A DNA stretch of 64,000 nt from Macrotrachela quadricornifera (taxonomy: Eukaryota > Rotifera > Eurotatoria > Philodinida > Philodinidae), in the NCBI GenBank assembly GCA_022393335.1, contig JAJEKB010000836.1, forward strand, positions 49,910 to 113,909. Reading direction: 5' to 3'. Position numbers and translations under genes: made by a program. Under the pieces are notes generated by a model. It worked only from the letters and a program-made list of their open reading frames with translations. It was not told where the DNA came from and ran no database searches. This document shows, piece by piece, positions 1 through 12,660 of the stretch. Numbering within the stretch: position 1 is the stretch's first letter; each line of letters opens with the position of its first letter.

Positions 1-55
1 AAAAAAAAACGAAACAAACATCAATATAGTTCATTCAAAATTTAATCGAATAAAA

Positions 56-1465
56 ATGCCGTCTAAATCAGACACATCTAACGAAACAGTTACTTTTAAT
101 AAATACGGATTTCATTTACGATGGCCGCGTGTTTGGATAATTATTCTAGGAGTAATACTTATCTTTCTCTCCTTATGTATAGCTGGTATGGAAGTTGGAC
201 ATACAATTTTCGATTTATATCGATCAACAGCATTTGGTGGTTTTATACTATTTATACCTCTAGTAATCTGTGCGATTTTTGTTCTGATTACAGGTAAATT
301 TAAATGTTTTAATACATTTTATTATCAGTCAGTAATTTTCTATTTTTTTACAAATATCTTTTTCTAATATTGCTATTTAGCCAGAAAAAAATCATTTTTT
401 TCTTTTGAATAACAATGAGCCATGATGTGCTTGAATAATTACTTTAAGCAATAAAATATTTAAGTATGGAAATATATATAAAAGTATACATAGATAATAA
501 AGATGAATGAGTGCACACACATATCCATTAAATATATTCAAAATTTGTATTTAATTTTCAAAATAAAAAAACAATGAATCAAAATACGATTGCAGATAAT
601 TCTAGAACTATTATTCTTTCTATAAATTTTAACCATTAAGCATATTTTTCACTGATAAAATTTTATATATAATGTTATTTTAGCTTGTAAACCACTTTTA
701 ACTCTACTTCGTATTGCTACAATTTTATGTTGTATTATGATTATATTATGTATATTATTAATTGCTTATGATATCCTTATTCTTATTGATCCAACTCGCT
801 GTTTCTTTTTAAATTGTGCTAATGCCAATGTTACTTATCAAGTTAATACAACATATAATGCAACAACATCAGGTTGGCCACTTAATATAACATGGCCAAG
901 TTATTTTCAAACTAATATGACTGCTAAAAGAATTTTTCAAAGTATACAAATACTTTGTGCAGCTTTATTTATATTATTCTGTGCGTTATATATATTAACT
1001 TTTATTATTTATCGAAGAATTAATTTACATCAACAAACTATTTATCAAACTGATCGACGTACATTTGTAGCACATGAAACAGCTAAAAGTCCATCTAAAC
1101 ATTCAAATACTATTGTTCAATCATATCCACAATATAATGTTAATCATTTAGTAACAATGTATACTATTGAAGGTCGTCCTTCTACATCAGTAAATTATAA
1201 TTATTCTCCAACACCAGCAGTAGTTACTACAATAACACCTCGAAAAACTAAAAAGAAAACTGTTGTACGACCACGTGCTAATTCAGTTAATTATGATCGA
1301 TTATGTACACGTTGTATGAAAGAACCACGAATGATTTTAACAACAAATTATGAACGACAAAATTTCTTTTCACATTTATGTATAAATTGTAATAATGAAC
1401 TTTTAAATTCTCGTCGAAAACCATCACATATTTATTTAGCAAATAATCGTACGTGGAAACCATAA
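56..1465 (+). CDS. Four-helix membrane protein, two exons
   Basis: Two exons join in phase: 56-293 and 684-1465, with a 390-nt GT-AG intron, giving about 339 residues. Hydrophobic helices lie near residues 26-45, 58-80, 90-111 and 168-189. The loop between helices 3 and 4 has five N-X-S/T sites (about residues 128-157) and two cysteines, so it is probably luminal or extracellular. The tail after residue 190 is polar and basic; it carries two CxxC pairs (LCTRC near 287 and LCINC near 312), which could bind zinc. The start lies in an A-rich leader and AATAAA-like signals follow near 1546-1560. I do not recognise the family; a tetraspan or MARVEL-like protein is possible. The gene model is well supported, the function is not. 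Confidence 0.72.
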
Positions 1466-4400
1466 TAATGCATATTTGATTAAAAATAAAAAAAAATATA
1501 TTTGATTTATGCACTCATCTGTTTGTTTTTTTTAAATACATTTTATGAATAAATAATAAATTTTCTTTTTCTTTTTCTTTCGTTTATGTTTTATGTGTTA
1601 AAATAATATGAGTGAAGCCAAATTAGAGACAATAATATTTGATTTTCTGTTGCTGTTTTAATATTACATTGGATTAAATAAGAATTTCTTGATAAATTAA
1701 ATCGAATTAAGAAAAACATTTGAAAAATGCATAGAAAAGCATCCCTTTAATCGTTAATATAGCATTGGTCAGTAAGAATTGGACGAAAATTCTTTTCATA
1801 TTATTAGATAATAGCAAGTAGACAATAACAATTAAACATTTCTTTTTCTATTCTATTCTTTCTCATACAAAAGTTATAATTCATTCATCCATTCGTACAA
1901 AAAATTTCGTTTATTTTTTATACGTATTTCATTATATTTTTAATAGATCATTTACATGAAAACTTTAACTATTTCAGAATTTAATCAATCATGGATAAAA
2001 TAATAATGAACCCATGTCGTCATTTTTTTAACAACTGTGTTGCAGCTCGATCGTAGTCAAACATATGGGAACATGTTTTATTATTAAAATATTGAATTAA
2101 AGCATATTTTTAGCTGGTTATTTTCAAAGTAAGAACAACTTCATTTATTTAATATTTGAATCAACCTTTATTTTAGATATTATTATTGATTGTGACAAAT
2201 TGAGACAAATGGGTACAAAAGCTATTTAAGAAGTATAAAGAGTTGAATTTTTGTAGTTTAACGTTTTTGAATTATAGTATAGTAAACAAAAAAGCCTGTT
2301 GGCTTAGTTTACACAAAACTGAGATGTGAAACACGATAGACCTCCTTCAATTGTAAATGAAGATATTTAGTAACATACGTATTAGTTTTCCAATTGTTGC
2401 ATATTGTTACTGTCTATTAGTAATAAGAGACACCAATAATAATATGCATGATGAATGCAGAAGTAGCGCTCAAGGAACATATCTTAAATCATACGTCTGT
2501 AATCCTGAAAGTGATGGTAGGGAGAGATGGCTACAGATTTCTTCCTATATACTACAATATTCCTATTGAATGGCATTTCATAAAAAGAATGAATTGAAGT
2601 TTAGGATGAAATATTAAGAATTATTTAATAGACATGTTTACCGTTTTTTTAATTGTGTTTTTATCTGTAGAGATGATTCACTTAATCGATATAGTTGTCG
2701 TTTACTTAATAAAAGTAGAATTTTTTGTATTTTTTTTATGATCTTTTACAGGCTATTCATGCATGTTTTTGTGTTCTCTTCATTTGTATTTGTTATTAAC
2801 CATGTGATCTTAGTATGTTTACTTCACTTGCATTTTAGTTATTACGTGATCTTTTGTCTTGTTCACTTATAGGTTGCTAACCTAGAAATCTTCCAATGGT
2901 CTTCAAGTTATTTATATCATTCTTGTACATTAGTAATTTGCTTTCTTATCTTATCTCAATAAATGGGTATTATGTATTTAATTGTACTTTAAATATTATG
3001 GACTAAAATGTCTTCTGGCTATGTCTTTAATTAGATTTATTCTATTGAATGAAATGAGTGAAGAATCGAAATAATCGGATTTCTACATTGCAACAAAAAA
3101 GATTTAAAAATCTTTCCATACAGATAGTTTTGTAGAGCTGAATGAGTTCGATCAAACAATATAAAAATATAAAAACAAAACTCTTACTCAATTGAATAGT
3201 TATACGCGTATTTTAGTAAAAATACTGAAATTTATAACGACAATATGTATTCTGTATTCAAGGAGAACTGTATGTTTATTTCTTATTCCTTGAAAAGAAA
3301 TTGTCGTTACTATAAAAGAAAAATTTCATAAATATCGGGCTAATATGATTTCAACAATAACGAAAAACTCGCTTTTGAAATTTACTTCAATTTAATTTAT
3401 TGATTGTCTTCAATCCATTGTATCTGCAAAATATATAATATATTTTTTTGATTTTATAAAAATGTGTAGAGTATCGATATTTCTGTATATTAACCAAATC
3501 TTTATACAGTTTAGTTCGTATTGCAATCAAACATGATTATAACGAAAAAAAATGTTTGCGATTAAAGAGAATTAAAAAACTGGTCACTGAAAAAAGTATA
3601 AAGTGACATTGATATATGTTGAATAATAAACTTCGATTTAAAAATTTTTAAAATGATAGTCCACTTCCTTTTCTAGAGAATTATAATGATCGATGAAAAA
3701 TTCGTACGAACATGAAAACTTTAATTTTTTCTAGGTAGTTTTAGAAGTTCATTCAAATTTTTAATCGTAAAAGGACTAAGCCAAATGAGAAATACATAAT
3801 TACGTAAAAAAAATGTTGCATCCAATCAACTAAGAATAGCAGTTATCGCATCTTTCGCAAAGATACAGTAAGATGAAGAAATTTTGGTATAAAAATTGAA
3901 TTCAACTGTACGAAAAGAAGATATTTCTCTTTGTCACAAGTTTTTTGAAGATAAAGAGAACCAGATATAGATATAATTACATTTAGATTATCATTTAACA
4001 AATTGCGTAAGTAAAAACGAAAAAAAGATAATTTGTAAGATATGAGAAATAAATAAACGGTTGGAAACTGAGTTGGAATGTTGAATTAATATCACATTAA
4101 TATTGTCAAAAAGAATTTTACATAATAAAAAACGTTCTTTCATTAGATAATCTCTCCTATTAATATTCGTTTGTTTACTATAGAAGTTGAGATAAAATTT
4201 AAAAATCTATCAGATAAATTTGAATAAATTAATGTTGAATTTATTCTATTCATTTGTTATTGGTTCAATTTCTCTGTCAGTCATATTAATTCCTCAATAA
4301 TTTGTTATTGAATTAGCAGATACATTGTATAATGTTTGATTAACAGTTGAATCCGAATAAAACTAATTGATGTCAATTAGGTTTTCTTTGAAAGTACATG

Positions 4401-5253
4401 AGATCATCCGCAAACGACATTCGAAGAAAGGAAGAGAAGGTAGCAAAATCTGAATTTTTTTGAGTAAAGGGAAGAATGAGCCCAACATCCTTAGACTCTT
4501 GTTGCTATTCTTTTATTTTTCCACATCTTTTCCACGAAATTTTCAAGTTTAAGATTTTTTAAACAATATTTTTAAAGGAATGTCATGTTAAAATTGCAGT
4601 GCATCAACTACAATAAAAGAAGTATAAGAAATATGTTAGTTACGGAGATAAGAGCACTTTTTCTAGAGTACTAGCAATATCAACTATGACATTGTTTGTA
4701 GCGTTATGAATTTGTAGAGAGCATCAACTATCTTCTCATTGAATGTGTTTGAAGTAAATCTGATGTTTTCTATAGTCGTCCATCATTAATTGTAACTTTC
4801 GCCAGGCAGATATTTGTTTAGCTGTTTCATGACAATAATTTCGATATCTTTATTTTTTCTATGGCTATTCTAGTTAAACATCCAATTTTTTCTCTTTTCC
4901 TTTTTATATAGTGCTCATTAGAGTACTACTATGGATTTAAAAATAACGAAAAGTCTTGAAAAAAATTCAATTCTTTTCCGTTGCTCATAGAATATGTGCT
5001 TTGCTTTTTCTAAAAATTGCTCAGAATGAAAGATTCGTGACTACAAACTTCTCGGATTTTATTGAACAAATTCTTGCATTCCAGAAGATTTCGGGTACTC
5101 CTACAATATTATTCTTACTGGATTTCGACTAATGAAACGCCTTGAAATCTAATAAAAAGAATTCTAATGAGAAATGTGACCTTTATGGATGCGTCCATAT
5201 ATAATTGATAGTTTATCAAAAGATAAATTTAATTCTTGTTGACATAAAAATTG
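1466..5253. other. Gene-free AT-rich stretch
   Basis: No supported coding region on either strand. A 70-codon ORF at 2357-2569 has no recognisable features. A short segment near 3121-3180 resembles part of the arm of the long palindrome at 53821-54754, so it may be an old element fragment. The rest looks like ordinary intergenic DNA. Confidence 0.6.
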
Positions 5254-5482
5254 AGGATGTAGATGTCATGGTGGGTAAAGCCATAGATGAGATTTAGGTG
5301 TTTCTGAGGCTCTAGTATGGATGTGAATGTGAATCGATGTGCGGGTATGAACGAAAATGAGTTAGAACTAAACTTCATAGGCTCACACGTAGGGTAGGTT
5401 GCTCAATATCAAGCCAACACCGATCTAGCAATTGCAGCCACACTGTATTTTTCATGATTGAGATTCGTGTGCTGAAAATTCA
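5254..5482. repeat. Decayed copy of the inverted-repeat element seen at 12382
   Basis: The stretch aligns by eye with 12400-12660: shared blocks include AAAATGAGTTAGAA, GCAGCCACACTGT, TTTTTCATGAT and ATTCGTGTG. Its right end (GTGCTGAAAATTC, ending at 5482) is the exact reverse complement of the left end of the other copy. The left terminal repeat of this copy is not recognisable, so the copy is truncated or eroded. No coding capacity. Confidence 0.7.
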
Positions 5483-5763
5483 CCGACTTAAGCACTTACT
5501 TCTAAAGTTATTATGCATTCTTGTACTCTGTTCGAGGCTAAAGCAATCAAATTTCACAAAACATTCCGACAATTTCTGTACTATGTAAAACCCACATTTT
5601 CTATAATCTGATTTGAGTCGATACACATACAACATAGATTGGCATTTTAAAATGGAAAGCGTGAAACATACAAACTTCCATAGTTTAGTTTAAGCTTTTG
5701 AATATGAATCAACGTTTTATTTTTCATGAACACAAAAAAAAAGATATATTTACAAACTGAATG

Positions 5764-5769
5764 TTTATT
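5764..5769 (-). terminator. Polyadenylation signal for the F-box/LRR-like gene
   Basis: TTTATT on the plus strand reads AATAAA on the minus strand, about 53 nt past the stop codon at 5822. Confidence 0.5.
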
Positions 5770-5821
5770 TTTTTTCGAGTTCTATAGAATAAATGATAAT
5801 GTTTATATTAAAGTTGAATAT

Positions 5822-7584
5822 TCATTCTTCGATTTCAAAATCTTCACTAATCCATAAAGCTAATGAAAAGCTAAATTGATCATTAATTTCACATACAAAT
5901 CCATGTTCATTTTTTCTTTTTAATCGACATGTATTTTCCTTTAACCATTGACTTGTTATTTTCATACGATCATACATATCAAAGTAATCATTGTGAAGAA
6001 CAAAAAAACCACTAATCATATTCTTGAAATGATCAATTAAAAATGGAATTTGCTTTTTTGAATTAATCGAAACAATTAATCGTGTAACACGTGGAAAAAG
6101 TTTCCACCAACAGAACTTAGCTTTTCCTTTACATTGTCCATATTGAGGTAAAGACAATGTTCGAATTTGTGGTAATGAAATACTAGAAAAATATTTATAT
6201 TTTACATTAGGTTCACTACAATTTAAACGAAGATAATTAACTGAAGGCATCTCTTCTTTTATCAATATAATCATTTTATGAAGTAACCAATCCGATGTAT
6301 TTACAATAAATGATTTTACTTTTGATAAATCAACAATATTTTCATACATATAAGGATCATTGAATATAAGTTCTTTAACATAATTATAACGATAAGGTAA
6401 ATTCCATTTGTCTAACTCATATGTTAATTTAGTAATACGATCATAGAAAATACAATGTTGTTCAATAGGTAATGTTGTACATTTTGATGATATTGGTTCA
6501 CATGAATCATTCATTGAAGTTGGAGCAAAATAAGGTACTGTAAAAAGTAATGAAAGATTTGAATCAAATGCAACATACCAATGTTTGTTTAACCAAAATG
6601 AAGAACGGTAACGATTGAGTACTTTACAATTGATATTCCCAGAAGAAAATTTAAAATCAAAATTTGTTAATTTTGGTAAATATGCAATAATAAATTTTTC
6701 CCATCGATTGGCATTAAGTAATCGATCTTCGACTAAACTTTCAATGATCAATTCTAATCGTTGTAAATGTTGCAATGGACTAAGAAATTGTTCGATATGA
6801 CTACGCGTTATTGTTTGACCAAAAAATTAAAACAAAATTAAATTTTGATATTTTATAAATAAATTTAAAACTTACCAGGTGCATTTATTGACAATGAAAT
6901 AGACATGAGATTAACTGGTATTGGCTGTATTTGATGGATGCGTGATAATATATTGAGTTCTTCAGAACTGAAAAATAATAAAGATGTTTTGAACGATTTC
7001 AGGTGAGGCATTTGACGAAAGAAGTGTTGTAATGCCGTAAGTGTACAATAAGATAAAGAAAAATGTTGTAAATATTTGAATGATATTGTAGAAATTGATG
7101 GTAGAATATCAAACTGCATTTTTGATGGTATACTGATAACTAATTTTTTTAATGGTGGTAAATGTTTAATAAATGGAAGATCGATTCGAATATTTATTTC
7201 AAGAGAAACAAGACTTTGAATATGATGTAAATTTATAAATATTTCTTCACCCTCATCGTTTAACTCAATTAATTTTAATGATCGTAAACGAGTATAATAG
7301 TCAATTTGAAAATTTGAGAAAAATAATTTAGATTGATATGGTGTTTCTTTTTCATCTGATAATATTAATGCTATAACTTGGTTTGGTGAAATAAAATGAC
7401 GTATAAAATCAAAATCAGACTTAGTAATTGATTGACCATTAATTTTATATCTATCATATTTTGATAGAATATTGTCGACGTGATAACTTATATCAAAAAA
7501 TGAATGAAGAATTTCATGAGCCCAAAAATAATCGAAAATCATATGAAGAATTTCAATTGAAAATCGATCCAAAAGGAAAGACAT
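5822..7584 (-). CDS. F-box/leucine-rich-repeat-like protein, two exons, odd splice acceptor
   Basis: Exon 1 (7584 down to 6876) begins MSFLLDRFSIEILHMIFDYF, an F-box-like start (LP/L-x-E-I-L-x-x-I-F pattern), then irregular leucine-rich repeats. Exon 2 runs to the stop at 5822, continuing leucine-rich repeats before a more variable C-terminus; total about 568 residues. F-box proteins usually recruit substrates to SCF ubiquitin ligases; that role is inferred here. Exon 1 ends at a good GTAAGT donor in phase 1. The reading frame of exon 2 is open and LRR-like from 6819 (reads QTITRSHIEQFLSPLQHL), which needs a 56-nt intron ending in TG. The only nearby AG (6801-6802) gives the wrong phase. The gene may use a non-canonical acceptor or be recently broken. 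Confidence 0.65.
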
Positions 7585-10500
7585 GATTATCTAAAAACAA
7601 AATAAAGTCAATTTCATTAACTTCATAAATAGTAATCTAAAGTTCGCGTTCATTCTTGAGATTTTATTTAAATCGAATAAAAAAAATAACTCAGCTATTT
7701 ATATTACATAATGGATAATGACTATTCATATCGAATATGAATAAAAAAAAAAGAATGCATACAGCCGTCGACATCGAATTAGTCTATCGGGTGTATATAT
7801 GTTTTTCTCAATTAATTAGTCAGTAAGTTTGTCAAATATCTTCACATGATCAATTAAATTATATATGTGTGAACAGAGGAAAACATCATTTCAAAAGAAA
7901 CATTTTTCCCCATGGCGAAATTGATTCGTTCATTTCTATTTGTTATTGAATCGGTGTTATATGTTTGAATTTTTTCGATTAAATCGATTTGACAAAATAC
8001 TTCGAAAACAATAAGCAAATCAATATATGATTTTGAAAAAACAAAAAACAATAGAAATTTGAATTTTTGGGCGTTTACATTCGCTCACATCTTTTGATAA
8101 ATTTATACTGTGTCACTCCTGATGAGTTGGAAGTATATAAAAATTCTTCATTTGTTATCAATATTGGGAAGAAATATATCACTTTTCACTCAGTATTTAA
8201 AGTTTTGATGGATTTGACTGACATATTTATGTTTATATGTCGAAAGTTTTTAAAAATGTTTTATGTGAGAACAGATATATTATGTTCATATTTTCTAAGT
8301 CTTTAGAGATAAAATCTTTAGAAATGATGATGGTGTAGTATTTGGCTCGAATATTTGCCTAATTGTTTTCTATTTACATTGTTGATTTTCTTTTCTCTTC
8401 TTACCATATTTTTTGTTGTCTTATTCATGAGAATTGACCAATCTCGAGCTAGTTATTTCGCGTTCTATACACAATTCTCCGTAAAACTTTTCTACTCTTC
8501 AGACAGCACTAACCGGCTTCTTTTTACTAAAAATATTATACATATCGATAAATGATGCATTTTTCTTCAATCAGAATTCTAATATAATTGTTTGTTCTAT
8601 AAAATAGTGAATAATATACAGTTTCGAAAAACACGTTAATAAAAAAAACAACTAAAAATTCTTAATAGGAGTAGATCACTACTTCATTGCTTTCATCTAC
8701 ATCTCGAAAGAATATTTTTAGAATTATAAAGATTCTGATCGAAGTTTTCCAGGACTAGCTATGATTGATAGCTCTGAAACCAACAAGTAATGTTCATCGA
8801 GAGTCGATTCACATATGTATATGATTGTATTTAGATATACATGGGTATTCAGCTTTATTGATTGTTTCAGTTAAATGCATAAGGCTATTGAATAAGATTG
8901 ATACAATTTTGTTTGTATCGTGAACCAAAGATAGCTAATTAATGCAGACATACTAAATACGTAGAGCCGTTTGCTGATACTGACATATTTAATTCTGTTA
9001 TAGATCTAAATTTTGAGCCTGCGTTACAACGGAAAATTGAAAATAGCAGTGAGTTTTAAAGACTTTCTAAGTATTGTTGTAAAAATAAAAACTTGACGTT
9101 ACATAATTATTTATATTTATTTAATAAAATAATGATATAGATATTATTACAAAATATTTGAAATGATTTAATATTAGCTAATAAAAATCATACCATCTCA
9201 ATTATTTTATAATTGTTAATAATTCTACAACTCCACGTTCATGTGTATATTAGCAAAAATGTTTATTAAGCCTTGAAAATTCTTTTTACTATCTCGTAAG
9301 AATATTATTGTGTATGTATCATTTTCAATGCGCTTATTTACATGGCATCATCAACATAAGCAGTAGTTTCGCAGTTGTGTGTTCATTACAACAGTCACGT
9401 ATTCGTTTGTACCGTGTTGCCGACAAAAACGATACGTGCATTGAGAAGAATTTCTGTTTCTAGAATTTTAGAGAATAAATATTTTATTTATTTTTATTTC
9501 ATAAAGTAAATATAAAGTAACATTACTAGTTCTAAGAATTCGGCATAGGTTAGCTTTACTATACTTCATAGCTCCTGTAACTTAGTTGGATTTTATTGAA
9601 CGTGTTCTCGATAACGTTTTCGGCACCTTTCATGAAGCACTGCTTATAAATATTGGGAACTACTTAAGTGTGATGCATTTAACTTTTCAGAGTTTGCCTC
9701 GTGCTCAACCTTGTAACTTTCTTCTCTAGACAGTGCTTGAAAAAACATAGCAACTACTCCCGAATAGGATTCAAAACATTTTATCAGCTCTACTTCCTCA
9801 TAAGAATCATGCAAAGATAGAAGCTATTCCAGATAGATCCCGAAGAACTATAGGAACTACATCCAAGAGGCTTCAGAAAGCTATATGAAGGAGCATCACA
9901 TAGACTCACAGAAATCATGAGCAATATTCCCCAATATGCTCTAAACAGTTATGCGTACTATCTAGAAATAGATTCCTACAGGATCTATCACTCAAGGGGG
10001 TAAGTGCTGAAAAAGAGTTGAAGATGTTAGACAGGTACTGTAGGTTCCCAACCTACACTATTTTCTTGTACTATCGCTAGAAAGACTGCAAAGAGTTCTA
10101 ATGACCAACCATCTGTATGTCTTTTGAAGTTATATAGATCCACCCCAAAAAGATTTCGAAAAACGATAAGGACCACAACAAGATGGAAGGACCACCCCAG
10201 ATAGGCCTCGAAAAGTTAAAAGAATTACTTCTTGGTTGGTCCTTTGAAATTAGAGAGACTAATTCAGTATGAGAACTGAAAAAATTAATTGACATACTTT
10301 GTTATTATGTTATTCATTCATTTGCTCTTCTATAATGACCAAAACTCGTCATTTATTCTTTATCTTATCTTTACTTTATAAATAAAAAAAAACTATCTCC
10401 ATTTATAAAATAAAGTAAATATAATGTCCCATTCCCAGTAAGAATAAAATTGAAATAAAATGATGTTTAGATTACAATGATCGCTTAATACTTAATTTCC

Positions 10501-10720
10501 TAATATTAAGTTATGGTAAAGTGTCACTACTAACGGAGAGTATGGAAGTACATCGTTTTTTCCTCGATTCGGTGCAATCTAAAAAATCGAACTATTTTGA
10601 GGTTGAGAGCAGACAGTTCCTGAAAAAATCTTCAATTTTTGTCTAGTTTATCTCAGAAATCATTGGTTTCTACTTGAATAGTAAAGGCATTATATTTATT
10701 TCAGATCATCAAATTATAAC
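7585..10720. other. Gene-free stretch with degenerate short tandem repeats
   Basis: ORFs of 65-79 codons at 7854, 8067 and 8355 lack conserved character. From about 9800 to 10240 a loosely repeated unit of roughly 35 bp occurs, built around CCAGATAG, CGAAAA and AGCTAT words (for example 9825-9900 and 10135-10225). A possible 5'-UTR splice acceptor (TATTTATTTCAG) lies at about 10693-10704, just before the acetyltransferase start. Nothing else is evident. Confidence 0.5.
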
Positions 10721-11587
10721 ATGTTTAGTGTTGATGTTAACGCTGAGAATGCTTCTATTCGAATCAAACAAAATGATTCTACAGTGGTAGCCGAAGGACG
10801 ATTTGATATCGATCGACCTAACCATATGGTTTGGGTTCGAATCATTCAGATCACAATTCCAACAGATGATCATCAGCAACTCCATAATCTTATTTCAGCT
10901 GTTTATGAGCACTTCGGTAAAATTTACAATGCACGTGTTATCCTGCGCTTACCGTCGGTGTTCGACGACAAGATCAACAGGAACAAAACAGAATTAAACT
11001 ATGATGCTTCGACATTTATGACAGTCACTATGTCTGATTTGAAGTATAACGATGATAATTTAATTCAATATGATCGTGAACAGTATGCGTTAATCACAGA
11101 CAAACAAGAAATTGCAGTTTATGCTAAGCAAATAATGACGCTTATGACTGTTGAAGCATACTGGGCCAAACATTGGAATGAACAAGGAGTGCACGATCGA
11201 ATTCTTTCGGCATCAGCTGCGGTCATGATCGTCGATAAAGTGAACAAAGTTTCAGTCGGTTTTGGACGAATATTTAAGATGCGAAACAATAATGACAATG
11301 AAGAAGAAATGCTTGGTTACTTATCAGATATTGCCGTAAATATTCAACATCAGAGCAAAGGTTTGGGAAGAGCTATAGTCAATTATCTTGTCAGTGCTTG
11401 CATTGGTCAAGATACCAGTCAAAGACAGGCAAATGGATTGCTCTGTCTAGAATATGCTGATCGAGGTAGTGGAGCCATCCCCGCACCAAAACTGTACCGA
11501 AGTTTTGGCTTCGAACGACTGGATCAGATCGGAAATCGGATTGCTCTCTTTCCTCCGGTGAATTATTATGTGCACCAATCTAACTAA
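10721..11587 (+). CDS. GNAT-family N-acetyltransferase
   Basis: A single intronless ORF of 288 residues, less AT-rich than its surroundings. The C-terminal half has the Gcn5-related acetyltransferase fold signature: a strand (YLSDIAVN) followed by the acetyl-CoA pyrophosphate loop QSKGLGRAIV at about residues 211-220, matching the Q/R-x-x-G-x-G/A motif A, and LYRSFGFE near residue 265, the usual motif B Y-x-x-x-G-F segment. The N-terminal about 140 residues are not recognised. GNAT enzymes move an acetyl group from acetyl-CoA to an amine; the substrate cannot be read from sequence. The AATAAA at 11627-11632 is a plausible polyadenylation signal. Lack of introns, unlike the neighbouring housekeeping genes, leaves foreign origin or retrocopy open. 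Confidence 0.82.
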   Translation: MFSVDVNAENASIRIKQNDSTVVAEGRFDIDRPNHMVWVRIIQITIPTDDHQQLHNLISAVYEHFGKIYNARVILRLPSVFDDKINRNKTELNYDASTFMTVTMSDLKYNDDNLIQYDREQYALITDKQEIAVYAKQIMTLMTVEAYWAKHWNEQGVHDRILSASAAVMIVDKVNKVSVGFGRIFKMRNNNDNEEEMLGYLSDIAVNIQHQSKGLGRAIVNYLVSACIGQDTSQRQANGLLCLEYADRGSGAIPAPKLYRSFGFERLDQIGNRIALFPPVNYYVHQSN

Positions 11588-12381
11588 TGAGAACGTTTTC
11601 CTCAAACTAAGTGTGCTTCAATGGCAAAATAAATATTTTGATTATGATCGGATTAACAAACATAATATTACTTAAATTGTCTCTGACATTTTGAGGTCTA
11701 ACAAACTTTTCAAATTAGATTTCTTAAAATTTTATATCGATATGAAATAGATCTGCTGTAGAACCATAGTATAGATTCAAAAGAGAAATAAAAAATGAAA
11801 TATGAAAGTTACACTTTAGCTATATTTTTGAAACGGTTTTATGACATAGTATATAGCTGCTGATCATGACTTGTAGTTAAAGCATCATTCGAAAATAAAA
11901 TTATCATAATGATTATGCTCGTCGATGTCATGAACAGGAATATTTACGCATACAATAAGTAAACAAACACAATGTATCTGTAGTAGTCAGAAAAATATTT
12001 TCAAACTGATCACAAAAAGAACATAAACTTAGTTTGCTGGATGACGTCTAGTTCCTGCTTTGTAATTCTTTTCTTTGAGTTAGTGTCAAAATGAGGAAAT
12101 CTATACTTCTTCTATACAGAGTGATTCTTATTGATGTTTTAGTATTGTTCGAATTCTGATAAAGATTCGACAATAAAATGACAAGCGTAAAATGTTATCG
12201 TTGTGACTCTGCATCGTAAACTAGAAAATAAATAATCTCATTATTGTAGAAATGTCCATATGATTTTCTTAGCATACTTTCTATTTTTTTTGAAAATCAA
12301 ATTTTCAAGAAATATAGAAATATTTACAATAAGAGATCAATATTTATGGAAAATTAGTTCAGATAGAAGTTTCACAAAACT
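11588..12381. other. Gene-free stretch
   Basis: It contains the 3' end of the acetyltransferase transcript (AATAAA near 11627). Otherwise AT-rich intergenic sequence with no supported gene. Confidence 0.55.
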
Positions 12382-12660
12382 GAATTTTCAGCACACGAAC
12401 GTTCATTATGAAAAACCATACCATGAGAATCTTAGTGTGGGTGAGGGAATGGCTGCGGATGCCGGTAGGTGTAAGTGAGGTAATAAACGTAAATGTGGAT
12501 GTGGACAAAAATGAGTTAGAAATACACTTCACGGACCCATACATTGAGAAGAGTGCCCAGTAGCAGACCAACACGCATCCGGCACCTGCAGCCACACTGT
12601 TACCCACATCAAGAGTCTCACGATATGTTTTTCATGATGGACATTCGTGTGTTGAAAATA
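12382..12660. mobile_element. MITE-like element with terminal inverted repeats
   Basis: The left end GAATTTTCAGCACACGAA and the right end (TTCGTGTGTTGAAAAT, ending at 12659) are imperfect inverted repeats. Pairing continues inward (ATGAAAAAC against GTTTTTCAT; GTGTGGGTGAGG against CCCACATCAAGAG), about 55-60 nt per arm. The interior is GC-richer than the flanks and non-coding; the ORFs seen across it are by-products. A second, decayed copy is at 5254-5482. A target duplication is not clear. Non-autonomous DNA transposon is the likely identity. Confidence 0.75.

Noticed and set aside
2357..2569. 70-codon plus-strand ORF
   Set aside because: No conserved motif, splice partners or compositional signal; an ORF of this length is expected by chance.
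7854..8555. Three short ORFs (7854-8051 minus, 8067-8306 plus, 8355-8555 plus)
   Set aside because: Hydrophobic low-complexity products typical of translated AT-rich DNA.
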